A program made the translations under genes and the position numbers. Below the pieces are notes generated by a model, which was not told the origin of the DNA, searched no databases, and was given only the letters and a program-made list of their open reading frames with translations. Shown here piece after piece: positions 1 to 8,728 of a DNA stretch of 64,000 nucleotides. The DNA lies in NCBI RefSeq assembly GCF_019429525.1, contig NZ_JAHXZL010000004.1, positions 186,001-250,000 on the forward strand. Reading direction: 5' to 3'. Source of the DNA: Sphingomonas folli. Its GTDB lineage: Bacteria > Pseudomonadota > Alphaproteobacteria > Sphingomonadales > Sphingomonadaceae. Within the stretch, counting starts at the first letter, position 1. Every line of letters begins with the position of its first letter.

Positions 1-2
1 GA

Positions 3-650
3 ATGACGTCGCATCGGGAGGCTAAGCAGATGCAGGAAGGCTATTACGACCATTCGCGGCCGGAGGCGCTGGACCTGCTGCCGAGCTGTCCGCGCAGGAT
101 CCTCGATATCGGCTGCGGGCGCGGTGGCGTCACCCGTTCGCTGAAGCAACGGTGCCCGGGCGCGCAGAGCGTCGGGCTCGACCTGTTCCTGGATCCGTCG
201 TTCGACTATGCCGCGATCTTCGACTCTTTCTCACAGGTTGACCTCGAACGAGACGAGCTGCCGGTCGACGTCGCCAGCTTCGACTTGGTGCTGTTGCTCG
301 ACGTTATGGAACATCTCCGCCAACCCGAGGGCCTGCTTGACAAGCTCGTCCCCGCCGCCGCGCCAGGCTGTTTGTTCCTCGTCTCGCTGCCCAACTTCCA
401 TTATTATTCGAACCTTCTGACGATCGTTCGCACTGGGCGATTTCGGTACACTGAAGCGGGCATCTTAGACCGCACCCACGTTCGCTTCTTCGGTCTTGAC
501 GACGCGCGCGAGCTGTTGACGAAGCAGCTGACGATCATCGCCGAGCGGCCGTTCAACCCGTTCGAGAACGTGAAGTCGCGCATCATCGGTCGCTTGCTGG
601 GCGATAAGTACCGCGCGTACCAGAATATCTTCCTCTGCCGAAAGCCGTGA
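3..650 (+). CDS. class I SAM-dependent methyltransferase
   Basis: Small Rossmann-fold methyltransferase of the methyltransferase 11/23 type. Motif I reads LDIGCGRG at about residues 34-41, followed by an acidic residue in VGLDLF at the end of strand 2 and by FDLVLLLDVMEHL (about 93-105), the usual post-motif II region. DRTHVRFF near residue 160 is typical of methyltransferases found in glycan clusters. The acceptor is unknown; context suggests a sugar, lipid or polysaccharide intermediate. The ATG lies at the window edge, so a more upstream start cannot be excluded. The stop is 1 nt before the next GTG start, so it is probably the upstream part of the exopolysaccharide operon. Confidence 0.75.
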   Translation: MTSHREAKQMQEGYYDHSRPEALDLLPSCPRRILDIGCGRGGVTRSLKQRCPGAQSVGLDLFLDPSFDYAAIFDSFSQVDLERDELPVDVASFDLVLLLDVMEHLRQPEGLLDKLVPAAAPGCLFLVSLPNFHYYSNLLTIVRTGRFRYTEAGILDRTHVRFFGLDDARELLTKQLTIIAERPFNPFENVKSRIIGRLLGDKYRAYQNIFLCRKP

Positions 651-651
651 C

Positions 652-1863
652 GTGAACGGCACGATCGTACTCTACTATAACGATGTTGCCTTCTCGCCGT
701 CGGACGCTTTCCTTACCCGCGACTTCGGCCAGGTTCCCTTCGTGCTGTCCGAGCGCCACGGTAAGGACGTGGAGTTCGTGATCGGCGCGAGCACCGTAAA
801 CCCAGGCTACACCACTTTTCGTGGACGGAAAGTGTCGCAGTTCCGTAAGATCTTCAGTGCTCTGCCGGACAGGTTCGACGTTTTCAAAAATATCGCGCTC
901 TACCGCCATCTGCTCAAGCGGCGCGACATCAGCCATCTGGTGCTGTTTCCGTTCACTCCCCCGACCGACGTGTTGGTCGCGCGACTGGCCAGGTTCGGCG
1001 CGCGAGCCAGTCGCCTGATCGTCAAGCTGGATACCAACGTCGAGTTCCTCGATCGCGTTTCCGCCGACTGGCGCAGCAGTCGTTTTTGGAATCGGCCGTT
1101 CCGCCAGTCCTTCTATTATCGCCAGTTGTTGCAGATGGCGGACGCGGTAATTTGCGAGACAAGCGGATGCGAAAAAATCCTCCGCGCTGGTTTCCTCGGG
1201 CTCGATCTCGGCGCCAAGCTGGTTAAAACGTTTAGCGGAGTCAGCGAGCGGTGGCTTGCGTCACTCGGCGTCGTCGCCCACCCGGGCGGCCCGCGCGAGA
1301 ACAGAATTATCGTGTCAGGTCGCCTGTCGATACCGGTAAAATATACAAGTCTTATCTTCGATGCGGGGCCGCCGCCACCAGGGTGGACAATTGATTTCAT
1401 CGGTGAAGTAGACGATGCGTTCGGGCGCGTGGTCGAGTCCTATCGTGCCGCCGACCCGCATTTCGACGATCATTATCGATTTCATGGCATTATCACCGAC
1501 AAGAAGAGATATTACAATCTTCTCATGAATGCCCGTGCCTTGCTGATGAACTCGCGCGGTCCTGAAGGATTTCCCAACGTTTATGCCGACGCACATCTGT
1601 GCAGGCTCTTTATCGTAACCAGCGATATCGCCAGCTCCTACGATGCGACCGGCGACGGCCGCTGGGGCATCATCTACGAGCGCGAGAACGCGGACGCGCT
1701 GCGTGCGGCGCTCGCGGCGCTGCCCGCGGCGGTCGAGCGCTACGACCGTGAACCCAGCGTCGAGCCGCATCGCCGCGCGTTCATCTGGGAGTACTCGCTC
1801 GCTCAGCCCGTGCTAGACCGGCTCTTCCCCATCTCGCCAAATCTCGAGCCACCCAGCGCATGA
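652..1863 (+). CDS. glycosyltransferase, GT4-like (GT-B)
   Basis: A 403-residue cytoplasmic glycosyltransferase with a GT-B look. The N-terminal half is Rossmann-like. The C-terminal half contains NARALLMNSRGPEGFPNVY, equivalent to the donor-binding loop that usually reads SxxEGFGxxxxEA in GT4 enzymes. Here FPNVYADA replaces the usual FGLPxxEA, so the family assignment is tentative. The start is GTG at 652, 1 nt after the preceding stop; the end overlaps the next ATG by 4 bp (ATGA), indicating translational coupling. It likely adds one sugar to the lipid-linked exopolysaccharide repeat unit. Donor and acceptor cannot be read from sequence. Confidence 0.7.
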   Translation: MNGTIVLYYNDVAFSPSDAFLTRDFGQVPFVLSERHGKDVEFVIGASTVNPGYTTFRGRKVSQFRKIFSALPDRFDVFKNIALYRHLLKRRDISHLVLFPFTPPTDVLVARLARFGARASRLIVKLDTNVEFLDRVSADWRSSRFWNRPFRQSFYYRQLLQMADAVICETSGCEKILRAGFLGLDLGAKLVKTFSGVSERWLASLGVVAHPGGPRENRIIVSGRLSIPVKYTSLIFDAGPPPPGWTIDFIGEVDDAFGRVVESYRAADPHFDDHYRFHGIITDKKRYYNLLMNARALLMNSRGPEGFPNVYADAHLCRLFIVTSDIASSYDATGDGRWGIIYERENADALRAALAALPAAVERYDREPSVEPHRRAFIWEYSLAQPVLDRLFPISPNLEPPSA

Positions 1864-3179
1864 CTGCCGTCATCTTCACCATTTGTGCTCAAAACTATAT
1901 CGGCCTCGCGAACGTCTTGCGCCGCTCCGTAGTCGAGCATAGTCGCGGCGTCGACTTTCGCGTCTATGTCGTCGACGAGGCGCCAGGCGACCTGGTTCGC
2001 GATACCTCGATCCTCTCGGCGCGACAGGTGCTGAGCGGCCTGATCCCGCCGCATGAATACGACAACATGGCGTTCATGTACGACGTCACGGAATTTTGCA
2101 CATCGATTAAGGCCGCTTGCTTTCAGCACGCCTTCGGCGACGGCTACGAATCGTGCATCTACATGGATCCCGACATCTTCTTGGTAGCGGACGTCGAACA
2201 TATCCTAACCGCTCTCGACGGGCGAGATATTTTGATAACGCCGCATCTATGCGTTGCCTCGGCGCAGCAGGGTCCGCGGCGCGACGCTGGCATTCTGGCA
2301 ACGGGGGTCTACAATCTGGGATTCATAGCGCTCGCTGCCGGCGAGGTCGCGCGCTCATTCCTCAGATGGTGGCACGAACGACTGCGGTCACAAGCATTCA
2401 ACGATCACTACAGCGCGCTCTACACGGACCAGCGCTGGATCGACTTCGTCCCTTCCCTGTTTCCAGAGAAGTCAGTGCAGGTATGGCGACATCTCGGCTG
2501 CAATGTCGCGCCGTGGAACTACCACGAGCGACGGGTGACGCAGCGCGGCGAGGGGTTTGAGATCGTCCCTAGATCGACCTCGGCCACGTTGGTCGATGCC
2601 GCGGTCCCACTGATCTTCCTTCATTTCTCCGGGTTCGACTTCCGGCGCATATTGGATGGCACCTTCGACCAATTGAACCTCGCGGATGCGACGGTGTTCC
2701 CCGACGTCACGCCGATTTACAATCGCTACGGTGCGGCGATCCGCGCGAACGCGGGAGAGATGGTGCACTATCTCGCGCTGCCGTACGGCTATGCGACCTT
2801 TGCCGACGGCACGGCGGTACTGCCGAGCCACCGCCGCCTCTTCCGTGTCTGGCGCGAGCGGCACGGCGACGCCGTCGACCCGTTCGGCGTCGGCCCTGAC
2901 AGCCTGTACCACGCGTTGAAGACGCGCAAGCTACTCGGTCAGCGCGACGGGCAGGCACTCGCCGCCGACAAGGCCACCGCCCGCACCCTGCCCAACGCGG
3001 ACGGCCTGCTCCGTCACGCACAGCGACTCTTCAACCTGCTCTATCGCTTGCTCGGGCGATCGCGCTTCATCTTGCTGATCCGGAGTTTGAATCGCCTGTC
3101 GCGGATCGAGCAGCATTACGACACCTTCGGCATGGACGATGCCGCCATCACGCCGGTGATGCAGGAACCTGCGCGATGA
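1860..3179 (+). CDS. glycosyltransferase, GT8/nucleotide-diphosphosugar transferase fold
   Basis: A 439-residue GT-A enzyme. The DxD metal-binding motif is seen as YMDPDIFLV (D103-P-D105), preceded by a region (YDVTEFCTSIKAACF) that in this fold links to the active site, and followed by GVYNLGFIAL, the conserved N-x-G-F segment. A Trp-rich stretch (RWWHERL) and CNVAPWNYHER follow, as in bacterial GTs of this type found in capsule loci. The last 60 or so residues form a helical tail. It overlaps its neighbours by 4 bp on each side, so it is one step of the same exopolysaccharide assembly line. Donor and linkage are unknown. Confidence 0.75.
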   Translation: MTAVIFTICAQNYIGLANVLRRSVVEHSRGVDFRVYVVDEAPGDLVRDTSILSARQVLSGLIPPHEYDNMAFMYDVTEFCTSIKAACFQHAFGDGYESCIYMDPDIFLVADVEHILTALDGRDILITPHLCVASAQQGPRRDAGILATGVYNLGFIALAAGEVARSFLRWWHERLRSQAFNDHYSALYTDQRWIDFVPSLFPEKSVQVWRHLGCNVAPWNYHERRVTQRGEGFEIVPRSTSATLVDAAVPLIFLHFSGFDFRRILDGTFDQLNLADATVFPDVTPIYNRYGAAIRANAGEMVHYLALPYGYATFADGTAVLPSHRRLFRVWRERHGDAVDPFGVGPDSLYHALKTRKLLGQRDGQALAADKATARTLPNADGLLRHAQRLFNLLYRLLGRSRFILLIRSLNRLSRIEQHYDTFGMDDAAITPVMQEPAR

Positions 3180-4330
3180 GGGAGGTACTCCGACAAATCT
3201 GGGTCGAGGGACAGGCTTACCTGTTCCTCTACGTGATGTTTGCCGCCGCTATGGTCCTAGAATCGGCTTATGAAAGTGAGCGATTCAGCCGCGCGCTCGG
3301 ACGCATCTGCATCGCGACTCTCATCTTGTTCATCGGCTTGCGCTGGGAGACCGGCACCGACTGGCTGGCCTACCTCCGCATCTTCCTTACGCCATCATCC
3401 AGCGGCGAATATGACGCCGTCGTTTTCGGTATCGATCAGGGGTATCTCTACCTCAATCAGGTAGTTTTTCGCCTTACGTCAGACTACACCTACTTCCTTC
3501 TGCTCGATGCCTTTGTTGCCCTGGTCGCAGTTTACTACTTCATCGAACGAAGCACGCGCCTGCCAGCGATGGGTGTCTATCTCTTCTACACGTCCTACGC
3601 GATCACCCACTTCATGGGCAGCAACCGCCGGATGTTGGCGATTGGGCTAGCGTGCATCGGCTTCCTCCACATGTTACGGCCGCGTCGGTTGTGGCAGGGC
3701 TGGCCGCATTGGATGTTGCCGTTCGCGGGTGCAGCGGCGTTTCACCGCACCTCGCTGATGGCGATACCGGCCCTCCTCGTCCCAAGGCGCGCCTGGCCCG
3801 CCGGCTGGGTCATCGGCGGCTTGCTCACTTGCGTCGTCCTCGGCGTCTCGGGGGTGCCGTTCGCCGCGCTCGAGGCGCTTGGCAATGCGCTCTCGCAATT
3901 CGCCCACATCACCGTGGTCGACAAACTACTCTTCTACACTTCGGGCGGTGACTCGCAGTCGGTCGCGACGTTCGACGTGATGGGTCAGGCGCTGCTCGGT
4001 GTCGCAAAGCGAAGCACCATCTTGGTCATCTTCATCGCTTTCATGCGATGGCACACGCCAGACGAGTACGCTCAGCGGCTATACAACATCTACGTGATCG
4101 GTTGCGGAATATACTTCCTTCTGATCGGTTCCCCAGTGTTCCAGGTGACGAGCACCTATTACACGATCGTCGAAGTGGTTCTACTGCCGATAATCCTTTC
4201 GCAGGTACCGCAGTACAAAGTACCTTATATCATGTACCTGCTGATCGTGCCATTCTTCCTCCTGATCAGCGCACTCAGCCCGTATATGGAACTCTACGTT
4301 CCATATCGCTCGATCTTCACGACTTATTAG
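3176..4330 (+). CDS. EpsG-family polysaccharide polymerase-like membrane protein
   Basis: Polytopic inner-membrane protein of 384 residues with about ten hydrophobic segments. The early LRWETGTDWLAYLRIF segment resembles the GxDxxxY region of EpsG/Wzy-type proteins, and LFYTSYAITHFMGSNRRMLAIGL resembles their conserved central loop. Family members polymerise repeat units at the periplasmic face or assist this. It starts with ATG overlapping the previous stop by 4 bp. Its stop codon overlaps that of the convergent gene at 4327, so the two transcription units meet here. A second polymerase/ligase-like protein lies at 8729-10114, so which one is the actual Wzy is open. Confidence 0.75.
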   Translation: MREVLRQIWVEGQAYLFLYVMFAAAMVLESAYESERFSRALGRICIATLILFIGLRWETGTDWLAYLRIFLTPSSSGEYDAVVFGIDQGYLYLNQVVFRLTSDYTYFLLLDAFVALVAVYYFIERSTRLPAMGVYLFYTSYAITHFMGSNRRMLAIGLACIGFLHMLRPRRLWQGWPHWMLPFAGAAAFHRTSLMAIPALLVPRRAWPAGWVIGGLLTCVVLGVSGVPFAALEALGNALSQFAHITVVDKLLFYTSGGDSQSVATFDVMGQALLGVAKRSTILVIFIAFMRWHTPDEYAQRLYNIYVIGCGIYFLLIGSPVFQVTSTYYTIVEVVLLPIILSQVPQYKVPYIMYLLIVPFFLLISALSPYMELYVPYRSIFTTY

Positions 4331-5148
4331 GCGCTGAAGTCGCCATAGCGCTGCCGCGCCGCACGGTTTCGGGTGGTTCGCATCGGATCTACCACCCAGC
4401 CGAATTTGTTAAAATAGCGCACTGCGGAGTGGATGTGCGTCAACATGAGGCGGCTGAGCCGATAGGAACCGCGGGCGTGCGCGTGCGTGATCTTAGCCGC
4501 CGGCACGTAGATCGTGCGCCCTCGATCGCCGAGGCGCCGAACCAAATCGATGTCCTCCATGTACATGAAATAGCGCTCGTCGAAACCGCCGATCGAGCGG
4601 AACGCGGCCGATCGGACGCCGAGGAAGCATCCTGAGAGGTTAGGGATGTCAATCAGCCCGTCACGCGGAAGATCTCTGAACTCATAACCGCGATCGAGCC
4701 GCTCCCGCAGTACTGACGAGGGCACGAACCGTCGCCCGATCAGTTGCATCGGCGTTGGCAACGCCTTGCATAGATGCTGCTGCCGACCCGCCTGATCGTA
4801 GATCGCCGGCATCACGGCGGTTACACGGGTGTCGGCGCGGAACGCATTGACCAGCGTACGGATCACGGATGGGGCGAACTGGACATCCGGGTTGACAATG
4901 AAATGCGCGTCGGACGCGGCCGCGACGGCCGCGAAGGCCCGATTGTGGCCGGCGCCGAAGCCGATGTTGGCACCCACGTGATCGTAGATGATCTGCGGAT
5001 GGTCGAACAGCGCACTGGTCAATGGGGCGGGTGAGTTGTCTACGATGGCCAGTCGCACCGGCGTGTCTGCCCCGAGGACAGAGCGGATCGCCTCCTCGTA
5101 GACCGCAGGACTGTTTCGGTAGAGTACTAGGGAAGCGGTAATCTTCAT
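4327..5148 (-). CDS. glycosyltransferase family 2, rhamnosyltransferase-like
   Basis: A 273-residue GT-A enzyme similar in layout to WbbL-type rhamnosyltransferases. The N-terminus has the beta-strand/helix ITASLVLYRNS, then VDNSPAP, NIGFGAGHNRA (about 61-71) and the metal-binding NPD at 86-88. YFMYMEDIDLVRRLGDRG near residue 193 is the typical ED(x)D acceptor/base motif. A dTDP-rhamnose operon lies at 14.7-18.1 kb, consistent with rhamnose as donor, though this is inference. It is the last gene of a leftward operon and overlaps its upstream neighbour by 4 bp. Confidence 0.8.
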   Translation of the reverse strand: MKITASLVLYRNSPAVYEEAIRSVLGADTPVRLAIVDNSPAPLTSALFDHPQIIYDHVGANIGFGAGHNRAFAAVAAASDAHFIVNPDVQFAPSVIRTLVNAFRADTRVTAVMPAIYDQAGRQQHLCKALPTPMQLIGRRFVPSSVLRERLDRGYEFRDLPRDGLIDIPNLSGCFLGVRSAAFRSIGGFDERYFMYMEDIDLVRRLGDRGRTIYVPAAKITHAHARGSYRLSRLMLTHIHSAVRYFNKFGWVVDPMRTTRNRAARQRYGDFSA

Positions 5149-6149
5149 GTCGGGCGCAGGTCCTCTCGGCGCAGCCAGGCGATGCTTGCCTCATAATCAT
5201 CGGTCATTGCGGCTGGCAGCCCGAAGATTGGCCGCGCGACCTGCGCTCCCGGCCGAAGCGCGCTCACCAACGCGTCGGCGAGCGCGTTCACGTCCGCGTA
5301 GAAGATCGCCGCCTCGCCGTAGAACTCGCGGAACACGGCCGCTTCGACGAGCCAGCACGGCACTCCAGCGGCCAGCGCGAGCGCGGCCGGTCGGCTGAAG
5401 CCCTCACGCGATGCTGCCGAGGCGAGGATATCGATCGCACCGATAAATGACGTCAGCTCATGCGCGCGACTGTCGCACACGACGATGGACAACGTAGGGA
5501 AAGCGGCGACCAGCCCGTCGACATAGGGATTGGGCTGGCCATACAGCAGCAGCCGAAGTCGCGCCGCGTCGGGCAAGGCTGCCAGCGCAGTGAACAGAGC
5601 GGCATAGTTCTTCTTGGACGAGTCGGTGCCGAACAGCCCGATCGCGGGTCGCGCTGGCACCGCCAAGGCGCCCCGCCGCGACGTGACCTGCTCGGTTGGT
5701 ACCAGATTGGGGGTGGCGTGCCGCCTCGTCGCCGGCACCCCACAGCGTTGCAGGAAGGCGAGCGCATCACTTCGATTGATGTAGCCCGCGTGTGCCCGCG
5801 CGCTTCGCATGGCCAGCGCGAAGAGCCCCGTCTTGACGGCACCGGTGCGACCCTCGAAGGGATAGGTGTCGTGGACGACGACGAGCTGCTTGCCGCAGCC
5901 AGGGATCGGGTGCGGTGAGGGCGTGAACGTCATCTCGCCGCGCCGCGACGCGCGCCAGACCGCACACCCTGCCGCGACCGGACCCGCTAGCCGCGTCACC
6001 GCCGAGAACCCACGGCGGTCGAGCACCGCGGCCTGTTCGGCCGTGCGGACCAGGATCACCGAGGTGACGTCGCGCAGCGCCTCGATATAATCGAGGGCAA
6101 AGTAGAACAGGCCGTTGGTCGTCCTGATAAAGCTCAGGTTGATCAGCAT
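5145..6149 (-). CDS. glycosyltransferase family 4
   Basis: GT-B glycosyltransferase of 334 residues. The ATG at 6149 (MLINLSFI) was chosen because it gives the usual short N-terminal strand and overlaps the preceding gene's stop by 7 bp; the longer reading frame upstream is arginine/alanine-rich and unconvincing. C-terminal features are GLFGTDSSKKNY (start of the donor domain), then DILASAASREGFSRPAALALAAGVP, a version of the GT4 EGFxxPxxEA loop in which the second Glu of the Ex7E motif is not evident. It lies between two other glycosyltransferases in a leftward operon for exopolysaccharide repeat assembly. Confidence 0.75.
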   Translation of the reverse strand: MLINLSFIRTTNGLFYFALDYIEALRDVTSVILVRTAEQAAVLDRRGFSAVTRLAGPVAAGCAVWRASRRGEMTFTPSPHPIPGCGKQLVVVHDTYPFEGRTGAVKTGLFALAMRSARAHAGYINRSDALAFLQRCGVPATRRHATPNLVPTEQVTSRRGALAVPARPAIGLFGTDSSKKNYAALFTALAALPDAARLRLLLYGQPNPYVDGLVAAFPTLSIVVCDSRAHELTSFIGAIDILASAASREGFSRPAALALAAGVPCWLVEAAVFREFYGEAAIFYADVNALADALVSALRPGAQVARPIFGLPAAMTDDYEASIAWLRREDLRPT

Positions 6150-7219
6150 GGCGCCGCCGCCGCATGGCCCAGCGCCTGCGCGTAGAGCGCGACCACGTGC
6201 GCCCAATCGCGCGGCAGCGTGGCTGCGATATAGCGCCGCCCGGCAGCGTTGATCTCAGCCGCACGCTCATCTGTCATCGCCAGTGCGCCGAGCAGCACGT
6301 CGACGTCGGCGAGCGTGCCGTCGCAGGCGATCACCGCTGGACGCAGCGCATGAGGCGTCGCGTCGCCGATCCGTGTCGCCACAAGCGCGTCATTGCCGAG
6401 CGCGGCGAGCACACTGCCCCGCCTCGCCGAAACGCCGTCGGGGAACGGCAAATAGAGAAGGCGGACCTGCCGAAGCAGTCGTGCCGCCGCCTCGTCGTCG
6501 CGTCCCAGCATCATCGCGCAGCCGATCTCGTTGCAACGGCGAGTTACCATCGCGCCGAAGGCCTCGTATCCGGCGGGAATTTCGCCGATCATAGCGAGTG
6601 ACGCGGTCGGCGCGCGCGCGCGTAGCGCCTGCATCACATCGAGAAACACCTCAAGCCCCTTGTTCGGTCGAATGTGACCGAAATAGGCAAGGTCGATCGG
6701 ACGGCGCTCGACACTTGACGAAGCGGATCCAAACGGGATGTTGCTTATAATCCCGACGACCGACGTCGGCACCGATCCCGAGAACAGCGGGTGGCGGCGG
6801 GCGCGATCGCGCTCCGCCTCGGTGGTGAAGATGACGCGGCCGACCACGTGCGAGGCAAGCGCGAGCGCGGCCTGCGATTTCCGGGACAAGGACGAGAATT
6901 CGTGCAACGCGAAGGTCACTGTGCCGCGCCGCGCCAGCGTGAAGGCGATTGCGACGAAGTGCGGTATGATGCTCCAGCCGTAACCCTGTGTCGGATATTG
7001 AACGACGACATCGGCGGGCTTGAGTGCGAAAAGCCGCCGTAGGATGCCGGGAGCCGCCGCGGCGGACCAATCGCGCTCGACGAGGATGTGCCAATGCGGC
7101 GGTGCTGCCGCCATGAGCCGACCAGTATAGTCACCGACTCCGCACACGTCCGGCGGGTAGGAGCCGCTGACGATCACCGTCGTCGGGCGATCCCGCGTCG
7201 CCCCCTCGATCGGTGGCAC
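6143..7219 (-). CDS. glycosyltransferase family 4-like
   Basis: GT-B fold protein of 358 residues. The N-terminus VIVSGSYPPDVCGVGDYTGRL matches the glycine-rich acceptor-domain loop of GT4 enzymes (PPxxxGVGxY). The donor domain begins at LAYFGHIRPNKGLEVFLDVMQ and contains LLYLPFPDGVSARRGSVLAALGN where other GT4 proteins carry the Ex7E motif. GTG start at 7219, 1 nt after the stop of the priming transferase gene, so it is probably co-translated with it. It likely adds an early sugar of the repeat unit; donor unknown. Confidence 0.78.
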   Translation of the reverse strand: MPPIEGATRDRPTTVIVSGSYPPDVCGVGDYTGRLMAAAPPHWHILVERDWSAAAAPGILRRLFALKPADVVVQYPTQGYGWSIIPHFVAIAFTLARRGTVTFALHEFSSLSRKSQAALALASHVVGRVIFTTEAERDRARRHPLFSGSVPTSVVGIISNIPFGSASSSVERRPIDLAYFGHIRPNKGLEVFLDVMQALRARAPTASLAMIGEIPAGYEAFGAMVTRRCNEIGCAMMLGRDDEAAARLLRQVRLLYLPFPDGVSARRGSVLAALGNDALVATRIGDATPHALRPAVIACDGTLADVDVLLGALAMTDERAAEINAAGRRYIAATLPRDWAHVVALYAQALGHAAAAPC

Positions 7220-7220
7220 G

Positions 7221-8570
7221 TCAGCGAGCCCCGTGGCCGGTGATCATGGTCCGAGCGGTGCGCACGGCGATCAACAGATCGAGCCAAAAGGAGAAATTTT
7301 TCACATAGTAGAAATCCAGGTGCAGCTTTTCCTGAACGTCGGCAACATCGGTGACATGCCCCTGGTTGATCTGCGCCCATCCGGTCACGCCGGGCCTTAT
7401 CAAGTGCCTGTAATGATAGAAGGGTATTTCTTTCTCATACCATCTGCTGAGTGCCTCAGCCTCCGGTCGCGGGCCGATCAAGCTCATCTCGCCCTTCACG
7501 ATGTTGAAGAGCTGCGGCAGCTCATCGAGTCGCGACCGCCGGAGGAAACCACCCAGACGAGTGATCCGCGGATCGTCCACCTTCGTCATCGCGGCCTGTC
7601 TCATTTGATCGTCCGACCCCGCGGTGGGCTGGGCGCCGGTACGCATGGTCCGGATCTTATACACAGTGAAGGAACGCCCGCGGTGGCCGGTGCGACGCTG
7701 GCGAAAGAGCGCCGGCCCTGGGGAGTCGAGCCGCACGAGAAGGCAAGTGAAGGCGATCACCGGACACAGCAACGCCAGAAGCACCGCCGCCGCGACACCG
7801 TCGACGACCGCCTTGATTTTGAGGTAGACGTCATTAGGGTTCAGCGATCCAAGAGTGTTTTCCGAAAGATGATGGATCTCCACTCGGCCGGAAATCTGCT
7901 CTAGCGCTTGTCGAAAATGGTAGACAGGGATACCGTTGAGCACGAAGCGCGTGATCTGCGCGTCCCACGCCGCGTCATGCTCGCCGTGCAGATCGGCCAC
8001 AATGGCGTCGACGTCTCCCGCGGGCGAGTCGTTCGCAGGCGTCAGATGAACCCAGTCGACCGTCGGGAAATCGGGAAGCTTCTGCGTTCGCGCGCTCGGC
8101 ACCACGCCGAGACGAAGCCGCCGCGCGACCGTCACCTTCTGGTGGATCGCGAGGTATACCAGAACCGAGAGAACGTAACTGCTTAGAAACTGGACGCGAC
8201 TATAGTCGATCCGCATCATGAAGAAGGCCACCGCCAGAAAGCCAAACATGGCGGTCAGCGACATGACGACATAACCGCCCGCAGCGATGCCGGGGAAGAC
8301 ATGCATGCGTCGATAGCCGAGGACGCCAAGGAGCAGCGCGATGCACCCTCCCAGCGCGGTGTTGTACTGCGTGGGCTGGGTGAGTGCGATCCCCGTCGTG
8401 ACTTGCCGGGTAAGCATCGGGCACAGAATCGCCACGATGAGACCAGTGAGAACCATGTAGCGCAGTCGCAGCAGCCGGTGGGGTGCCGTGCGCGCGGGAC
8501 TCTGATGGGCGTCAGACAACGGTCCGGTATGAGCCTGGGGCCGCGAGGGGGGTTGAAAGTGAAGAGTCAT
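7221..8570 (-). CDS. exopolysaccharide polyprenyl glycosylphosphotransferase (priming enzyme, SpsB/GelB/WbaP type)
   Basis: Integral membrane enzyme that transfers a sugar-1-phosphate from a UDP-sugar to undecaprenyl phosphate, the first step in repeat-unit assembly. ATG at 8570 gives 449 residues. An N-terminal half with four hydrophobic segments and a CoA-binding-like domain is followed by the bacterial sugar transferase domain: a membrane helix (VDGVAAAVLLALLCPVIAF), RQRRTGHRGRSFTVYKIRTM, DELPQLFNIVKGEMSLIGPRPE and the closing RPGVTGWAQIN. These motifs identify the family firmly. The layout resembles the glucose-1-phosphate transferase of sphingan producers, but glucose specificity is inferred. 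It is transcribed divergently from the polymerase-like gene at 8729 across about 158 bp, which probably holds both promoters. Confidence 0.92.
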   Translation of the reverse strand: MTLHFQPPSRPQAHTGPLSDAHQSPARTAPHRLLRLRYMVLTGLIVAILCPMLTRQVTTGIALTQPTQYNTALGGCIALLLGVLGYRRMHVFPGIAAGGYVVMSLTAMFGFLAVAFFMMRIDYSRVQFLSSYVLSVLVYLAIHQKVTVARRLRLGVVPSARTQKLPDFPTVDWVHLTPANDSPAGDVDAIVADLHGEHDAAWDAQITRFVLNGIPVYHFRQALEQISGRVEIHHLSENTLGSLNPNDVYLKIKAVVDGVAAAVLLALLCPVIAFTCLLVRLDSPGPALFRQRRTGHRGRSFTVYKIRTMRTGAQPTAGSDDQMRQAAMTKVDDPRITRLGGFLRRSRLDELPQLFNIVKGEMSLIGPRPEAEALSRWYEKEIPFYHYRHLIRPGVTGWAQINQGHVTDVADVQEKLHLDFYYVKNFSFWLDLLIAVRTARTMITGHGAR

Positions 8571-8728
8571 GGTCGAAGCACGTTTGCCCGGGTCAACGGT
8601 TAGGTGGCTCTTAGGCGCGACGTGCCGCGGCAACAAGTCGGGGCTTCAGCCGCGGACCCCCGACGACATAGCTGCGCCGTCCTCGCGCCATATTCCTTTC
8701 CATCGATCGATCGCATAAGCGAACTGGC